From contig DFLU01000012.1 of the NCBI GenBank assembly GCA_002375495.1, positions 748,269-812,268 of the forward strand: DNA of 64,000 nucleotides, written 5' to 3'. Numbering within the stretch: the first letter of the stretch is position 1; each line of letters begins with the position of its first letter. A model generated the notes under the pieces. That model had not been told where the DNA came from. It did not search any database and was given only the letters and a program-made list of their open reading frames with translations. The stretch comes from Flavobacteriaceae bacterium UBA3611 (GTDB lineage: Bacteria; Bacteroidota; Bacteroidia; Flavobacteriales; Flavobacteriaceae). The translations under genes were made by a program, and so were the position numbers. Shown one piece after another: positions 55,572-64,000 of the stretch.

Positions 55572-56321
55572 CTATTTGCCTTTGTTCACTTCCTTAATAT
55601 ATTTTTCTAACGCCATAGTCATAGACGGCGTCTCTGGGGTTGGTGCTTGTATGTCTACACGAAGTCCGTTATCTGCAGCAGCTTTTACCGTAGTATTGCC
55701 AAACACAGCGATACGGGTATCATTTTGCTTAAAATCTGGGAAGTTCTCGAGGAGGGAGACAATACCGCTCGGACTGAAAAACACTAAGATATCGTAAAAT
55801 ACATTCTTAAGGTCAGATAAGTCACTTACCACCGTTTTATAAAAGGTAGCTTGCTTCCAGTTTACTTTTAGGTCGTTCAGTACACTTGGAACTTCTGGTT
55901 TCAATTTGTCTGAAGAAGGAAGTAAGAATTTTTCAGTTTTATATTTTTTGATCAGTGGCGAAAGTTCCGTGAAGGTTCTTTTGCCTACATAAATCTTTCG
56001 CTTGCGATACACCACATATTTTTGCAAATAGTAAGCAACCGCCTCGCTTTGGCAGAAATATTTCATGGTATCTGGCACTTTAAAGCGCATTTCTTCAGCA
56101 ATTCTAAAATAGTGGTCTACGGCATTTCTACTCGTTAAAATAACAGCAGTAAAGTTACCTAAATCTATTCTTTGCGAACGAACGTCTTTTCCAGAAACAC
56201 CTTCAACGTGAATAAAAGGTCTGAAATCTATTTTAACTTTTTGCTTTTCGATTAAATCGAAATAAGGAGAATTTTCAACCTTTGGTTCTGGCTGAGAAAC
56301 TAAAATAGTTTTCACTTTCAT
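55572..56321 (-). CDS. hemD: Uroporphyrinogen-III synthase
   Basis: About 249 residues from the Met at 56321 (MKVKTILVSQPEP); the longer frame from 56357 overlaps the DUF4271 gene. HemD proteins are weakly conserved; here VSQPEPKVENSPYFDLI, AVILTSRNAVDHYFRIAEEM (about 60-79) and VFFSPSGIVSLLENFP (about 180-195) fit the two-domain fold. Closes and flips the D ring of uroporphyrinogen III in haem synthesis. No other haem gene adjacent. Confidence 0.85.
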   Translation of the reverse strand: MKVKTILVSQPEPKVENSPYFDLIEKQKVKIDFRPFIHVEGVSGKDVRSQRIDLGNFTAVILTSRNAVDHYFRIAEEMRFKVPDTMKYFCQSEAVAYYLQKYVVYRKRKIYVGKRTFTELSPLIKKYKTEKFLLPSSDKLKPEVPSVLNDLKVNWKQATFYKTVVSDLSDLKNVFYDILVFFSPSGIVSLLENFPDFKQNDTRIAVFGNTTVKAAADNGLRVDIQAPTPETPSMTMALEKYIKEVNKGK

Positions 56322-56349
56322 AAGCTGCAATTTTTTTAATATTTCAATT

Positions 56350-57000
56350 CTATACAAACGCTTTATAGAGAATTATATAGGGTGAAATTTCAAGTGCGCA
56401 AAGATACAAAATAAAATAAAACAACTCACGAAAAATTAATTTGGTATTGGTTTTATAGCTGTAAAACAGCGTGATGCCATTGAGAACGGCTATTACTAGG
56501 AGCACAATTAATAAAATGGTGGGAGTTGGTTCATAGGTGTAAAAAAAGATCAAATTGGCTAAAAAAATAAAAACAGCTAATAAGTTTCGGTAGCTTAATT
56601 TCTGATAGAGGTACCGATTAATGGTTTTTTCAATGTTAAAAATAGCACCGATTAATTTTTCTATCATAAACTTAGACAACACAAAAACACTATAAATAGA
56701 ACAGATTTGTATAAAAAACAAAATTGGGCTTTCTATAGCGTATTGCTGGGTTTTCAAAAATAAATAGATAAATAGCGAAACGGCCAACACCTGAGGAATA
56801 AACAACAGTACATTGAATGGATGCTTGATCTCGTCTCCTTTGCCCAGCACCAAAAAATACTTGTTGGTAACCGGCAACATGGTAAATTCCTGAAATCGTT
56901 TTGGGTATAGATATTTGGCTAGCGTATAGCACAATAGACAACCAACGAGTACCAAGGTGACCCAATTTAAGTTTTCGAACGTGCGTAACGCATAATCCAT
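56350..57000 (-). CDS. DUF4271 membrane protein
   Basis: 216 residues with about seven membrane helices (WVTLVLVGCLLCYTLAKYL first). The NWVTLVLVG start and LIGAIFNIEKTINRYLYQKLSYRNLLAVFIF region match DUF4271. It is found directly before hemD in Flavobacteriia, as here (28-bp gap). Function unknown. Confidence 0.85.
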   Translation of the reverse strand: MDYALRTFENLNWVTLVLVGCLLCYTLAKYLYPKRFQEFTMLPVTNKYFLVLGKGDEIKHPFNVLLFIPQVLAVSLFIYLFLKTQQYAIESPILFFIQICSIYSVFVLSKFMIEKLIGAIFNIEKTINRYLYQKLSYRNLLAVFIFLANLIFFYTYEPTPTILLIVLLVIAVLNGITLFYSYKTNTKLIFRELFYFILYLCALEISPYIILYKAFV

Positions 57001-57079
57001 GGTGTAAAATTAGTTGAAATTAGCTCATTTCTACAGCTCATGTTATGATTTTTACCAACAAGATGTGACCAAAAAAAAG

Positions 57080-57087
57080 TACATTTG
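57080..57087 (+). promoter_or_regulatory. Predicted -7 box of the glycosyltransferase-pyrC operon
   Basis: TACATTTG, exact match to TAnnTTTG, 15 bp before the start codon at 57103. Confidence 0.5.
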
Positions 57088-57102
57088 CCTTAAAATATTT
57101 GC

Positions 57103-57843
57103 ATGTCCAACGCCCTCGTGGTCATACCTACCTATAACGAAATTGAAAACATCGAACGTTTGCTTCGGAATGTGTTTGCATTGCAGCGTGAATTCGATGT
57201 ATTAATCGTAGATGACAATTCGCCAGACGGTACAGGAGCCGCGGTGATAGCGTTGATGCAAGAATTTCCGGAGCGCCTATTTATAGAACAACGTGCTGGA
57301 AAAATGGGCCTCGGCACCGCCTACATACATGGTTTTAATTGGGCGCTCGAACGTGACTATGAATATATTTTTGAAATGGATGCCGATTTTTCGCACAACC
57401 CAAACGACTTGATCAGGTTGTACAATGCCTGTGCAAAAGATGGATACCATATGTCTATAGGTTCACGTTATATAAAAGGCGTAAATGTAGTTAACTGGCC
57501 CATGAGTCGCGTGCTGTTGTCTTGGTTGGCGTCAAAATATGTGCGGTTTGTGACCCGAATGAAGATTTATGATACCACGGCAGGATTTGTTTGCTATCAC
57601 CATTCGGTACTGCGGAAAATAAATCTGGAGAAAATTCAGTTTGTTGGGTATGCTTTTCAGATTGAAATGAAATTTAAGGCGTACTTGGCAAAATTCAAAA
57701 TAGTAGAGGTTCCGGTAATTTTTACCGACCGAACCAAAGGAGAATCGAAGATGAGCGGGGGAATAATTTCTGAAGCTATATTTGGTGTCCTAAAAATGAA
57801 ATTTAAGAGCCTTATTGGTAGTAATAACTTTAATGAAATTTAA
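57103..57843 (+). CDS. Polyprenol monophosphomannose synthase-type glycosyltransferase
   Basis: 246 residues, GT2 family. ALVVIPTYNEIENIERLL at the start, nucleotide-sugar site VDDNSPDGTG (about 37-46), metal-binding EMDADFSHNP (about 92-101) and GSRYIKG. Similar to soluble dolichol-phosphate mannose synthases: transfers a sugar from GDP/UDP to a polyprenyl phosphate. No membrane anchor. Shares one base (TAATG) with pyrC. Confidence 0.87.
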   Translation: MSNALVVIPTYNEIENIERLLRNVFALQREFDVLIVDDNSPDGTGAAVIALMQEFPERLFIEQRAGKMGLGTAYIHGFNWALERDYEYIFEMDADFSHNPNDLIRLYNACAKDGYHMSIGSRYIKGVNVVNWPMSRVLLSWLASKYVRFVTRMKIYDTTAGFVCYHHSVLRKINLEKIQFVGYAFQIEMKFKAYLAKFKIVEVPVIFTDRTKGESKMSGGIISEAIFGVLKMKFKSLIGSNNFNEI

Positions 57844-59186
57844 TGCACCCCATCTTAATTAAAAATGCAAAAATTGTAAACGAAGGTACCATCACCCAAG
57901 GAGATGTGCTTATTGTGAATGACGTAATTGCCGAAGTTTCAAATTCAATTAGTGCCAAAACTTCTGATACCAAGATAATTGATGCAGATGGCCATTATCT
58001 TGTCCCAGGGATGATTGATGACCAGGTTCATTTTAGAGAACCGGGTCTCACCCATAAAGCAACTATTGAAACTGAATCGCGAGCAGCCGTGGCGGGAGGA
58101 ATCACCTCTTTTATTGAAATGCCCAATACGGTACCCCAAGCTACTACCATTCCGCTTTTGGAAGACAAATTTACCATCGCAAAAAATACAGCGTGGGCAA
58201 ATTACTCGTTCATGTTTGGTGGCACGAACGATAACTTAGCCGAAATTCTGAAAGTAGATCCGAAAAATGTCGCCGGCTTAAAACTTTTCTTGGGTTCCTC
58301 TACTGGAAATATGTTGGTAGACGATCCGAAAACCATCGAAGAAATTTTCAGCAAAACAAAATTGCTTATTTCAGTACACTGCGAAGATGAAGATACCATC
58401 AAGCAAAATATGGAAAAAGCGTTGGCGCAGTATGGAGAAGATATACCAATCTCAAAGCATCCTGAAATTAGAAGTGCCGAAGCTTGTTATCTATCATCAA
58501 GCAAAGCTATAGAATTGGCCAAAAAAACGGGGGCGCGTTTGCATGTGTTCCATCTTTCTACAGAAAGGGAAACGCACCTTTTCAGTAATAAAAAACCATT
58601 GTCGGAAAAGAAAATCACGGCAGAAGTATGTATTCACCACCTTTGGTTTACCGATGCAGATTATGCCGAAAAAGGAACCAAAATTAAGTGGAACCCAGCG
58701 GTTAAGTCTGAAGCAGATAGAGAGGGGCTTTGGAAAGCGCTCAACGACGACCGTATTGATGTAATTGCCACAGATCATGCTCCGCATACCCTAGAGGAAA
58801 AAGCAAACGTTTATACCAAAGCTCCTTCTGGTGGGCCATTGGTACAACATGCGTTGGAAGCTTTGTTTGAGATGCACCACAAAGGACGTATTTCTGTAGA
58901 GAAGATTGTTCAAAAAACAGCACATAACCCTGCTATTTTGTTTGAAGTTGAAAACCGCGGATTTATACGCAAAGGGTATAAAGCCGATCTGGTACTCATA
59001 GACCCAAATGCTCCATGGACGGTCACCAAGGATAATATTGATTATAAGTGTGGTTGGTCTCCTTTTGAAGGCACTACTTTTAGATCGCGGGTCACGCACA
59101 CTTTTGTAAACGGTGTGTTGGCTTACGAGAATGGAAAGTTTCCCAATAGAAGCCGTGGCGAACGATTAACTTTTTCTAGAAAATGA
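57843..59186 (+). CDS. pyrC: Dihydroorotase, class I type
   Basis: 447 residues, amidohydrolase fold, third step of pyrimidine synthesis. GMIDDQVHFREPGLTHK (about 56-72) is the metal motif, but the first His of the usual HxH is Gln here. Further ligands: KLFLGSSTGNM (lysine), SVHCEDE (His), LHVFHLST (His) and the catalytic Asp in VIATDHAPHT (about 305-314). The Gln variant is, to my knowledge, common in Bacteroidota. Overlaps the DUF4296 gene by 4 bp. Confidence 0.92.
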   Translation: MHPILIKNAKIVNEGTITQGDVLIVNDVIAEVSNSISAKTSDTKIIDADGHYLVPGMIDDQVHFREPGLTHKATIETESRAAVAGGITSFIEMPNTVPQATTIPLLEDKFTIAKNTAWANYSFMFGGTNDNLAEILKVDPKNVAGLKLFLGSSTGNMLVDDPKTIEEIFSKTKLLISVHCEDEDTIKQNMEKALAQYGEDIPISKHPEIRSAEACYLSSSKAIELAKKTGARLHVFHLSTERETHLFSNKKPLSEKKITAEVCIHHLWFTDADYAEKGTKIKWNPAVKSEADREGLWKALNDDRIDVIATDHAPHTLEEKANVYTKAPSGGPLVQHALEALFEMHHKGRISVEKIVQKTAHNPAILFEVENRGFIRKGYKADLVLIDPNAPWTVTKDNIDYKCGWSPFEGTTFRSRVTHTFVNGVLAYENGKFPNRSRGERLTFSRK

Positions 59187-59659
59187 AATATTTCTGTTCC
59201 ATAGCAGTAATTTTGATACTCTTTTCTTGCCAACATGTAGAGCGGCCAGAAAAACCAGAAAATTTGATTTCTCAAGAAACTATGGTTTCATTACTCACCG
59301 AGGTGTATTTAGGGAATGCTGCCAGAAGCATCGATAATAAACACATTCGGGAGCAAGGCATTAAACTCGATTCGTTTTTGTTTGCGAAATACAACGTAGA
59401 CAGCCTGCAATTTGCAAAGAGTAATGCGTACTATACTGCCGATCTCGATACGTACAATGATATTATCTCGAAGGTGCAGCAACGTTTACAAGTATTAAAG
59501 AAGAACGAAAACGAACGCAAGCTTGAAGAAAATGCAGAGCGAAAAGCAGCACAAGATTCGTTGGTTGAAAAACAATACTTGGAAGCCGAAATAGACACCG
59601 CACAAGCAAGGTCAAAAAGCCTTATCGAATCGGTAACTTCAGAACAAGAAGAAAATTAA
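59183..59659 (+). CDS. DUF4296 lipoprotein
   Basis: 158 residues; lipobox LFSC (Cys about 14) after a short signal. PENLISQETMVSLLTEVYLGNAARS (about 24-48) and FLFAKYNVDSLQFAKSNAYYTADLDTYNDIISKVQQRL are DUF4296 hallmarks. The C-terminal third is a charged coiled coil. The pyrC-DUF4296 pair in ATGA overlap is typical for Flavobacteriia. Function unknown. Overlaps the convergent epimerase gene by 4 bp. Confidence 0.87.
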   Translation: MKYFCSIAVILILFSCQHVERPEKPENLISQETMVSLLTEVYLGNAARSIDNKHIREQGIKLDSFLFAKYNVDSLQFAKSNAYYTADLDTYNDIISKVQQRLQVLKKNENERKLEENAERKAAQDSLVEKQYLEAEIDTAQARSKSLIESVTSEQEEN

Positions 59660-60666
59660 GTAGTATCGCTACGGAAATTTTCTGTCACACGTAATAACGT
59701 CTCCGAAAGGGGTGTATAGCTAAAAGACAGAACTTCTTCAATTTTACTTCCATCGTAAGTGTCGAAGTTGTACAACGAATTTACATGTGTACGCAACAAC
59801 TTTCTTTTGGTGCCAAACAGCGTTGAAAAAAACCAATCGATGCCGCTAAAAACTGAAAGTTTCCACCTTGCGATGTTTTTGGTGGGTGCCTGGGTGCCTA
59901 GATGTGTTGCCAAGGCGGTTAAAAAATAACGATAACTTTTGTTAGCAGCTACCAGTATAAAACGCTCATTGGTAGTGGCACTTTCCATAAGTAATAGCAT
60001 GGCCCTCACTACGTCGCGCACGTCTACCAAGCCAATTCCGCCGCTGGTGTAATAGTTCAATCCTTTGGAGACACGGGTTACAATACTTCCGCTGCCTTTG
60101 TGCCAAAGACCTTCACCTAAAATCACTCCTGGATTAACAATCACTGCTTGTAGGCCTTCTTGTGTGCCGCGCCAAACTTCCATCTCGGCACCGTACTTTG
60201 TGATAGCATACACACTGTTCTTTGCTTCAGGATTCCAGTAGGTCTCTTCGGTAAGCACTTCTTTGCCTATCGCATTTCCTAAGGTAGCAATAGAGCTCAC
60301 GTAGCATAATTTTTCAACCTTTTTTTCAAGGCACAGGTTCACCACATTGGCAGTCCCTTCAATATTTGCCTTTTTGAGCTTATGGTAATTTTTTGGGTTG
60401 AAATCTACATAGGCCGCTGCATGGTAGACATGGGTGACACCTTCAAAAGCTTCGGTCAATATTGGGATGTCGGTGATATTCGCTTCAAACCACTCCAATT
60501 GTGTAGCCATTGAAGCATAGTCTCCTTGATAATAATTGCAGACTTTTTCAACAATGTGCAAATCGCTGTTTTTTCTGTGGATAGCCCGAACTTTTTCGCC
60601 TTTCTTCAGCAAAAAGTAGAGCAAATGGCTACCTACTAAGCCTGTTCCGCCTGTGACTAGAATCAT
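59656..60666 (-). CDS. NAD-dependent epimerase/dehydratase family protein
   Basis: 336 residues, extended SDR. NAD motif VTGGTGLVGSHLLYFLL (about 4-20), VYHAAAYVDFNP, active-site YAITKYGAE (YxxxK) and GVILGEGLWHKGSGSIV. Resembles dihydroflavonol-reductase-like or sugar-nucleotide SDRs; substrate unknown. It often neighbours pyrC/DUF4296 in this group. Confidence 0.87.
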   Translation of the reverse strand: MILVTGGTGLVGSHLLYFLLKKGEKVRAIHRKNSDLHIVEKVCNYYQGDYASMATQLEWFEANITDIPILTEAFEGVTHVYHAAAYVDFNPKNYHKLKKANIEGTANVVNLCLEKKVEKLCYVSSIATLGNAIGKEVLTEETYWNPEAKNSVYAITKYGAEMEVWRGTQEGLQAVIVNPGVILGEGLWHKGSGSIVTRVSKGLNYYTSGGIGLVDVRDVVRAMLLLMESATTNERFILVAANKSYRYFLTALATHLGTQAPTKNIARWKLSVFSGIDWFFSTLFGTKRKLLRTHVNSLYNFDTYDGSKIEEVLSFSYTPLSETLLRVTENFRSDTT

Positions 60667-60719
60667 AGTACGAATGTACTATTTTTTATGCGATGCTTTT
60701 CAGTTTACATAGAGCAGCC

Positions 60720-60727
60720 TATCTTTG
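60720..60727 (+). promoter_or_regulatory. Predicted -7 box of tyrS
   Basis: TATCTTTG, exact match to TAnnTTTG, 15 bp before the tyrS ATG. Confidence 0.55.
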
Positions 60728-60742
60728 CGCAAAACCGAATAG

Positions 60743-62044
60743 ATGAGCTTAAAAAATTTCGTTGAAGAACTGAAGTGGCGTGGCATGGTACACGACGTAA
60801 TGCCCGAAACCGAAGAACATTTGTTAGAGCAGATGCGCAGTGCGTATGTTGGTTTCGACCCGACGGCAGATAGTTTGCATATCGGTAATTTAGTACCCAT
60901 CATGTTGTTGGCATTTTTTCAGCGTGCTGGACATAAGCCTGTGGCTTTAGTTGGTGGTGCTACCGGAATGATTGGCGATCCTTCAGGGAAAAGCAGCGAG
61001 CGAAATTTGCTTGATGAGGCTACACTTAGGCACAACCAAGAATGTGTTCGGAAACAGCTCTCGCACTTCTTAGATTTTTCTTCGGGAGAAAATAACCAAG
61101 CGGTAATGGTAAATAACTACGATTGGATGAAGGAGTTCTCTTTCCTCGGTTTTATTCGCGACGTTGGGAAGCACATTACCATTAATTACATGATGGCAAA
61201 AGACTCTGTAAAGAACCGTATTACGGGCGATGGTACCGACGGAATGAGTTTTACTGAGTTTACTTATCAATTGGTACAGGGATACGATTTTCTGCATCTC
61301 TACCAAAACGAAGGTTGTACCTTGCAAATGGGCGGTAGCGACCAATGGGGGAATATTACCACGGGGACCGAACTTATTCGGCGTATCGGTGGCGGAAAAG
61401 GATATGCACTTACTTGTCCGCTCATCACGAAAAGCGACGGAAGCAAATTTGGAAAAAGTGAAGGTGGTAACGTTTGGCTAGATGCAAAGCGCACTTCTCC
61501 TTATAAATTTTACCAATATTGGTTGAATACGAGCGATGAAGACGCCGAAAAGTATATCAAGATTTTTACGTTTTTAGCTCAACCGACCATCGAATCTTTA
61601 GTGAAAGAACACGCCGAAGCTCCACACACTAGAGTGTTGCAAAAGCGTTTGGCTGAAGAAGTAACCATTACGGTGCATGGAAACGAGCAATATGAAAATG
61701 CTGTAAAAGCATCGAGTATATTGTTTGGGAAATCGACATCATCAGATTTGAAAACGCTTGATGAGCAAACCTTTTTAGACATTTTTGAAGGAGTGCCCCA
61801 AACTGAAATCGCCAAAGAAGAATTGGATAACGGATTGGACATTATAGCTGCACTGGCTGAAAAAGGGGGGTTTTTAAAAAGTAATGGCGAAGCGAGACGC
61901 GCACTCAAAGAAAATTCAATTTCAGTAAATAAAGAGAAAGTTTCCGAAGGATATATGATTTCAAACGAAGACTTAATTAACGATACCTTCGTCCTCCTTC
62001 AACGAGGGAAGAAAAATTACTTCATCTTAAAAACTACCCAGTAA
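60743..62044 (+). CDS. tyrS: Tyrosine--tRNA ligase
   Basis: 433 residues. Class I synthetase of the TyrRS bacterial type: YVGFDPTADSLHIGNLVP with HIGN (about 33-50), LQMGGSDQWGNITTG, and KFGKSEGGNVWL as the KMSKS loop (about 234-245). The C-terminal S4 RNA-binding domain is GGFLKSNGEARRALKENSISVNKEKV. Single-gene unit with its own promoter and terminator. No T-box. Confidence 0.97.
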   Translation: MSLKNFVEELKWRGMVHDVMPETEEHLLEQMRSAYVGFDPTADSLHIGNLVPIMLLAFFQRAGHKPVALVGGATGMIGDPSGKSSERNLLDEATLRHNQECVRKQLSHFLDFSSGENNQAVMVNNYDWMKEFSFLGFIRDVGKHITINYMMAKDSVKNRITGDGTDGMSFTEFTYQLVQGYDFLHLYQNEGCTLQMGGSDQWGNITTGTELIRRIGGGKGYALTCPLITKSDGSKFGKSEGGNVWLDAKRTSPYKFYQYWLNTSDEDAEKYIKIFTFLAQPTIESLVKEHAEAPHTRVLQKRLAEEVTITVHGNEQYENAVKASSILFGKSTSSDLKTLDEQTFLDIFEGVPQTEIAKEELDNGLDIIAALAEKGGFLKSNGEARRALKENSISVNKEKVSEGYMISNEDLINDTFVLLQRGKKNYFILKTTQ

Positions 62045-62075
62045 ATAGCCAAGACGTATCGGTTGTAAAAAAAGG

Positions 62076-62112
62076 AAAACCCCCAACAGTACTGATAGCT
62101 GTAAGGGGTTTT
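62076..62112. terminator. tyrS terminator
   Basis: AAAACCCC/GGGGTTTT stem with an inner CAG/CTG pairing; TTTT on the plus side and a T-run on the minus side (TTTTCC...). The convergent YHS gene stops at 62138 and may use it as well. Confidence 0.75.
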
Positions 62113-62137
62113 CAAACTAACCAACCAATTATGAAGT

Positions 62138-62584
62138 TTAATTCTTTTTCATCGCAATTTTCTCCCAATTTTCGTCGGCTTTTGTTTGTAATAAGGTAGG
62201 TCCTTCTTCGTTCCAATTCTCTAAAGTGTCTGCAAAAATAGAATCGTAAAAAAGGTATAGTTTCCCATCTTTAATTTGAAAAGACTTTGGGTTAATCCCT
62301 ACTTTCTTTCCGCTTGTTGCTACTGCATAGGCGCAAAATCCGCCATATTGAGGCACAAACGCTTCTGGATTCGATTGGAAGGTTTGTAAGTTTTTAGCAT
62401 TTGCAAATTGATATTTTACACCTTTATGGGTGGCAGTAAATTCTTTTTCACCTTCCATGGCTTGACCATCAAAATAGGCCACTACGTCATAGCCTTCGGC
62501 CGCGTAACCCCTTTTTGTATTGGTTTCTTGTGCGTGAATGGCAAATGAGCACAGCAACACGAAATAAACGATGTAATTTTTCAT
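62138..62584 (-). CDS. Secreted YHS-domain protein
   Basis: 148 residues with a signal peptide (ends IHAQ, about 19). YAAEGYDVVAYFDGQAMEG (about 26-44) and QYGGFCAYAVATSGKKVGINPKSFQI (about 80-105) are the YHS-type block with a Cys. Found widely in marine Bacteroidota; possible metal binding in the periplasm. Function unknown. Confidence 0.85.
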   Translation of the reverse strand: MKNYIVYFVLLCSFAIHAQETNTKRGYAAEGYDVVAYFDGQAMEGEKEFTATHKGVKYQFANAKNLQTFQSNPEAFVPQYGGFCAYAVATSGKKVGINPKSFQIKDGKLYLFYDSIFADTLENWNEEGPTLLQTKADENWEKIAMKKN

Positions 62585-62625
62585 ATCGCCTAGGTCGCAG
62601 TGATTCAGATAAACTTACAAACGGT

Positions 62626-63141
62626 CTATAAAAAGTTTGTGACTTCAGGATAAGGTACGAGTGAGCTAATAAGTAGCTCGATACTGTCTTTTGCAATCAG
62701 GGTAATGCTCACGAGAATGGCTGCTACAAGAATGGCTACGGAAAGATTATGGTTTTTAATAGCTTTAAATTCGTTGACACCCCTGGTAAGGAGCGAAAAC
62801 AGAAAGAAAACCGACACATTGATAAACACCGCCACCACAAATCCGATGAATAAATACAAACATGAATATTTAATGACGGTGCCTGTTGCAATACCTTCAT
62901 TTTGTGTGGTCGCAATTCTGATGATGTTCGTGATAGAAGGTACAATTTCACTTAAAATGATGCCGATAGAAATAATAATCCCCGACGTGAAGATGGTAAA
63001 CGCCATGTTTTCGCCTTGCAGGTCTTCGTTTTTAAAGAACAACCATTTCAATAATTTATAAGAAACAAAAATGATTCCGACAGATACAAAAATTGCGAGT
63101 ATCAGTTCTATAAGGGCTAGGGTTAAGAGTTGTGTATTCAT
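62626..63141 (-). CDS. DUF350 membrane protein
   Basis: 171 residues with about five membrane helices (LALIELILAIFVSVGIIFVSYKLLK first). The NMAFTIFTSGIIISIGII (about 45-62) block is the DUF350 signature. Begins 4 bp after the transglutaminase-like gene stop, so cotranscribed. Function unknown. Confidence 0.82.
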   Translation of the reverse strand: MNTQLLTLALIELILAIFVSVGIIFVSYKLLKWLFFKNEDLQGENMAFTIFTSGIIISIGIILSEIVPSITNIIRIATTQNEGIATGTVIKYSCLYLFIGFVVAVFINVSVFFLFSLLTRGVNEFKAIKNHNLSVAILVAAILVSITLIAKDSIELLISSLVPYPEVTNFL

Positions 63142-63145
63142 AGAC

Positions 63146-64000
63146 TTATTTGCTTGTTAGTACTACATTCCAGTGGGTAACATCGTTAAAATTAGCTGGA
63201 AGGTCTCCCGCTTTAAAATATTTCGCAGTGGTTTCCCAAAGCACATACCTTTTTCCGTAGTGCGTTTTATAAGTTCCAGAAGCGGGTAGGTTGATCCCCA
63301 AAATTGAATGACGGTAAAAATCGCTATTCAGGATGGCCACATCGTAATCAAAATGTTTTAAAATACCATAAATGAGCACGGTACGCGAATCGCAATCTCC
63401 TTTCAAGCTCTGTAAAAATGACAACGGATTTTGCACTCCAAATTTAACACCTCCCACACAACATGCTGGGCATTCTTCCAACACCTTCCGAATGCTGTAT
63501 TCGTAATTTTTGGCGGGCATACAGGTAGCTTCAAAAACGAAGGCATACGGAATATCCTGAATGCAACTTACGACCATTTCGGCAAATTCCATCTGATCAA
63601 GCTGCTGTTCACGTTGAATTTCAGCAAAAGCATTTAACACTAAATCTAATTTTGGAGTGTCGGTACGATCTATATAATCGTACAGATCGCCCCAAAAATT
63701 GGCATTGCTTCTCGCCCGGTACCCTTCAAGGTGCTTGTAAAGCGCTAGATAATCCTGTTCGCGAATGGTAAGTGAAGCGGTATAATTTTTACCGTAATTG
63801 TCGTTCCAGATACGATTGCTGCGATACACCTGAATGGTATCTGATCCTTCTACCATCGTACCGCGTGCCATAGCTTCCGAATTATTAAATGATTCGGTGT
63901 GGGTTCGTTCCCATCCGTTGGTTACAGCAGAAATCAAAAAACTGAACAATGCCAAAAACAATATGGCTACAAACATGCCAATCCACCTAAAGTTGCGCTT
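63146..64000 (-). CDS. Transglutaminase-like membrane-anchored protein (5' end outside window)
   Basis: The frame is open to the right edge (eight codons, KRNFRWIG, precede the Met at 63976), so the true start may be outside. Membrane helix MFVAILFLALFSFLISAV near the start. The transglutaminase-like core has SLKGDCDSRTVLIYGIL (Cys), FYRHSILGINLP (His) and VLWETTAKYFKAG. Several extra cysteines (TCMPAK, EECPACC) may form disulfides, so the domain should be periplasmic. It is paired with DUF350; joint function unknown. Confidence 0.78.
   Translation of the reverse strand, partial: KRNFRWIGMFVAILFLALFSFLISAVTNGWERTHTESFNNSEAMARGTMVEGSDTIQVYRSNRIWNDNYGKNYTASLTIREQDYLALYKHLEGYRARSNANFWGDLYDYIDRTDTPKLDLVLNAFAEIQREQQLDQMEFAEMVVSCIQDIPYAFVFEATCMPAKNYEYSIRKVLEECPACCVGGVKFGVQNPLSFLQSLKGDCDSRTVLIYGILKHFDYDVAILNSDFYRHSILGINLPASGTYKTHYGKRYVLWETTAKYFKAGDLPANFNDVTHWNVVLTSK

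Noticed and set aside
1..64000. Prophage, integrative element or genomic island
   Set aside because: No integrase, phage structural gene, tRNA attachment site or long stretch of foreign-looking genes; most genes are core Flavobacteriaceae functions.

Overview
The window is an ordinary stretch of chromosome from a member of the Bacteroidota, almost certainly a marine-type Flavobacteriaceae. The evidence is the presence of gldD and gldE, a type IX secretion sorting domain, a TonB-dependent receptor, Bacteroidota-type promoters (TTTG, about 19 bp, TAnnTTTG), the DUF3098, DUF3127, DUF4199, DUF4271, DUF4296 and DUF4301 families, and general gene order. I see no rRNA, tRNA, CRISPR array, prophage or classical insertion sequence. 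About 66 genes are supported, packed on both strands.

Layout. 0-7.5 kb: the end of a PLP enzyme, then a biotin operon bioF-bioD-(GIY-YIG gene)-bioA-ketoacyl synthase-bioB. 7.6-15.3 kb: a cupin hydroxylase, recX, a repeat cluster, ribonuclease G, a 29-residue ribosomal-type basic protein, HU, mutY, ssb, gldE, gldD. 15.3-19.3 kb: a transporter, ribosomal L21 (with a fused C-terminal domain) and L27, a secreted transglutaminase and a lipoprotein. 19.3-25.6 kb: ahcY, a phosphopantetheinyl transferase, an archaeal-type prenylglyceryl-phosphate synthase, a thiamine/NMN-type uptake operon and ArfB. 25.6-32.7 kb: a small secreted protein with a possible sigma-54 promoter, a sigma-54 response regulator convergent with a hybrid histidine kinase, and a TPP riboswitch controlling a TonB-dependent receptor. 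33-41.5 kb: greA, HIT protein, sensor kinase, flavin reductase, DUF3127, AtoE transporter, aat and a secreted peptidylarginine-deiminase-like enzyme. 41.5-50.8 kb: tag, a thioredoxin, a TonB-like protein, truB-uppP-DUF3098-lipoprotein-ftsX, leuS and a zinc peptidase. 50.8-64 kb: CPBP protease, XRE regulator, saccharopine dehydrogenase-like protein, pckA, hemD, a glycosyltransferase-pyrC-DUF4296 operon, tyrS and a DUF350/transglutaminase pair that runs off the right edge.

The most striking unexplained structure is a set of short palindromic repeats. One superfamily has the form GTCA-arm-loop-arm'-TCT/TCA, with constant loops and arms that change together (compensatory variation). Copies occur as head-to-head pairs on either side of a small GIY-YIG nuclease gene inside the biotin operon and upstream of recX. 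Others lie as 27-bp, frame-preserving insertions inside coding genes (two in leuS, one in bioF); leuS also holds a third, different repeat just before its KMSKS loop. Further palindromes sit inside terminator loops, in the riboswitch expression platform and in the bioA promoter region. This resembles REP/REPIN or Rickettsia palindromic elements, with the GIY-YIG nuclease as a possible (unproven) mobilising partner.

A second recurring pattern is a hairpin plus U-run placed exactly at the predicted transcription start of rplU and greA. Identifications rest on reading the translated sequences and on motif recognition only; no searches were run.
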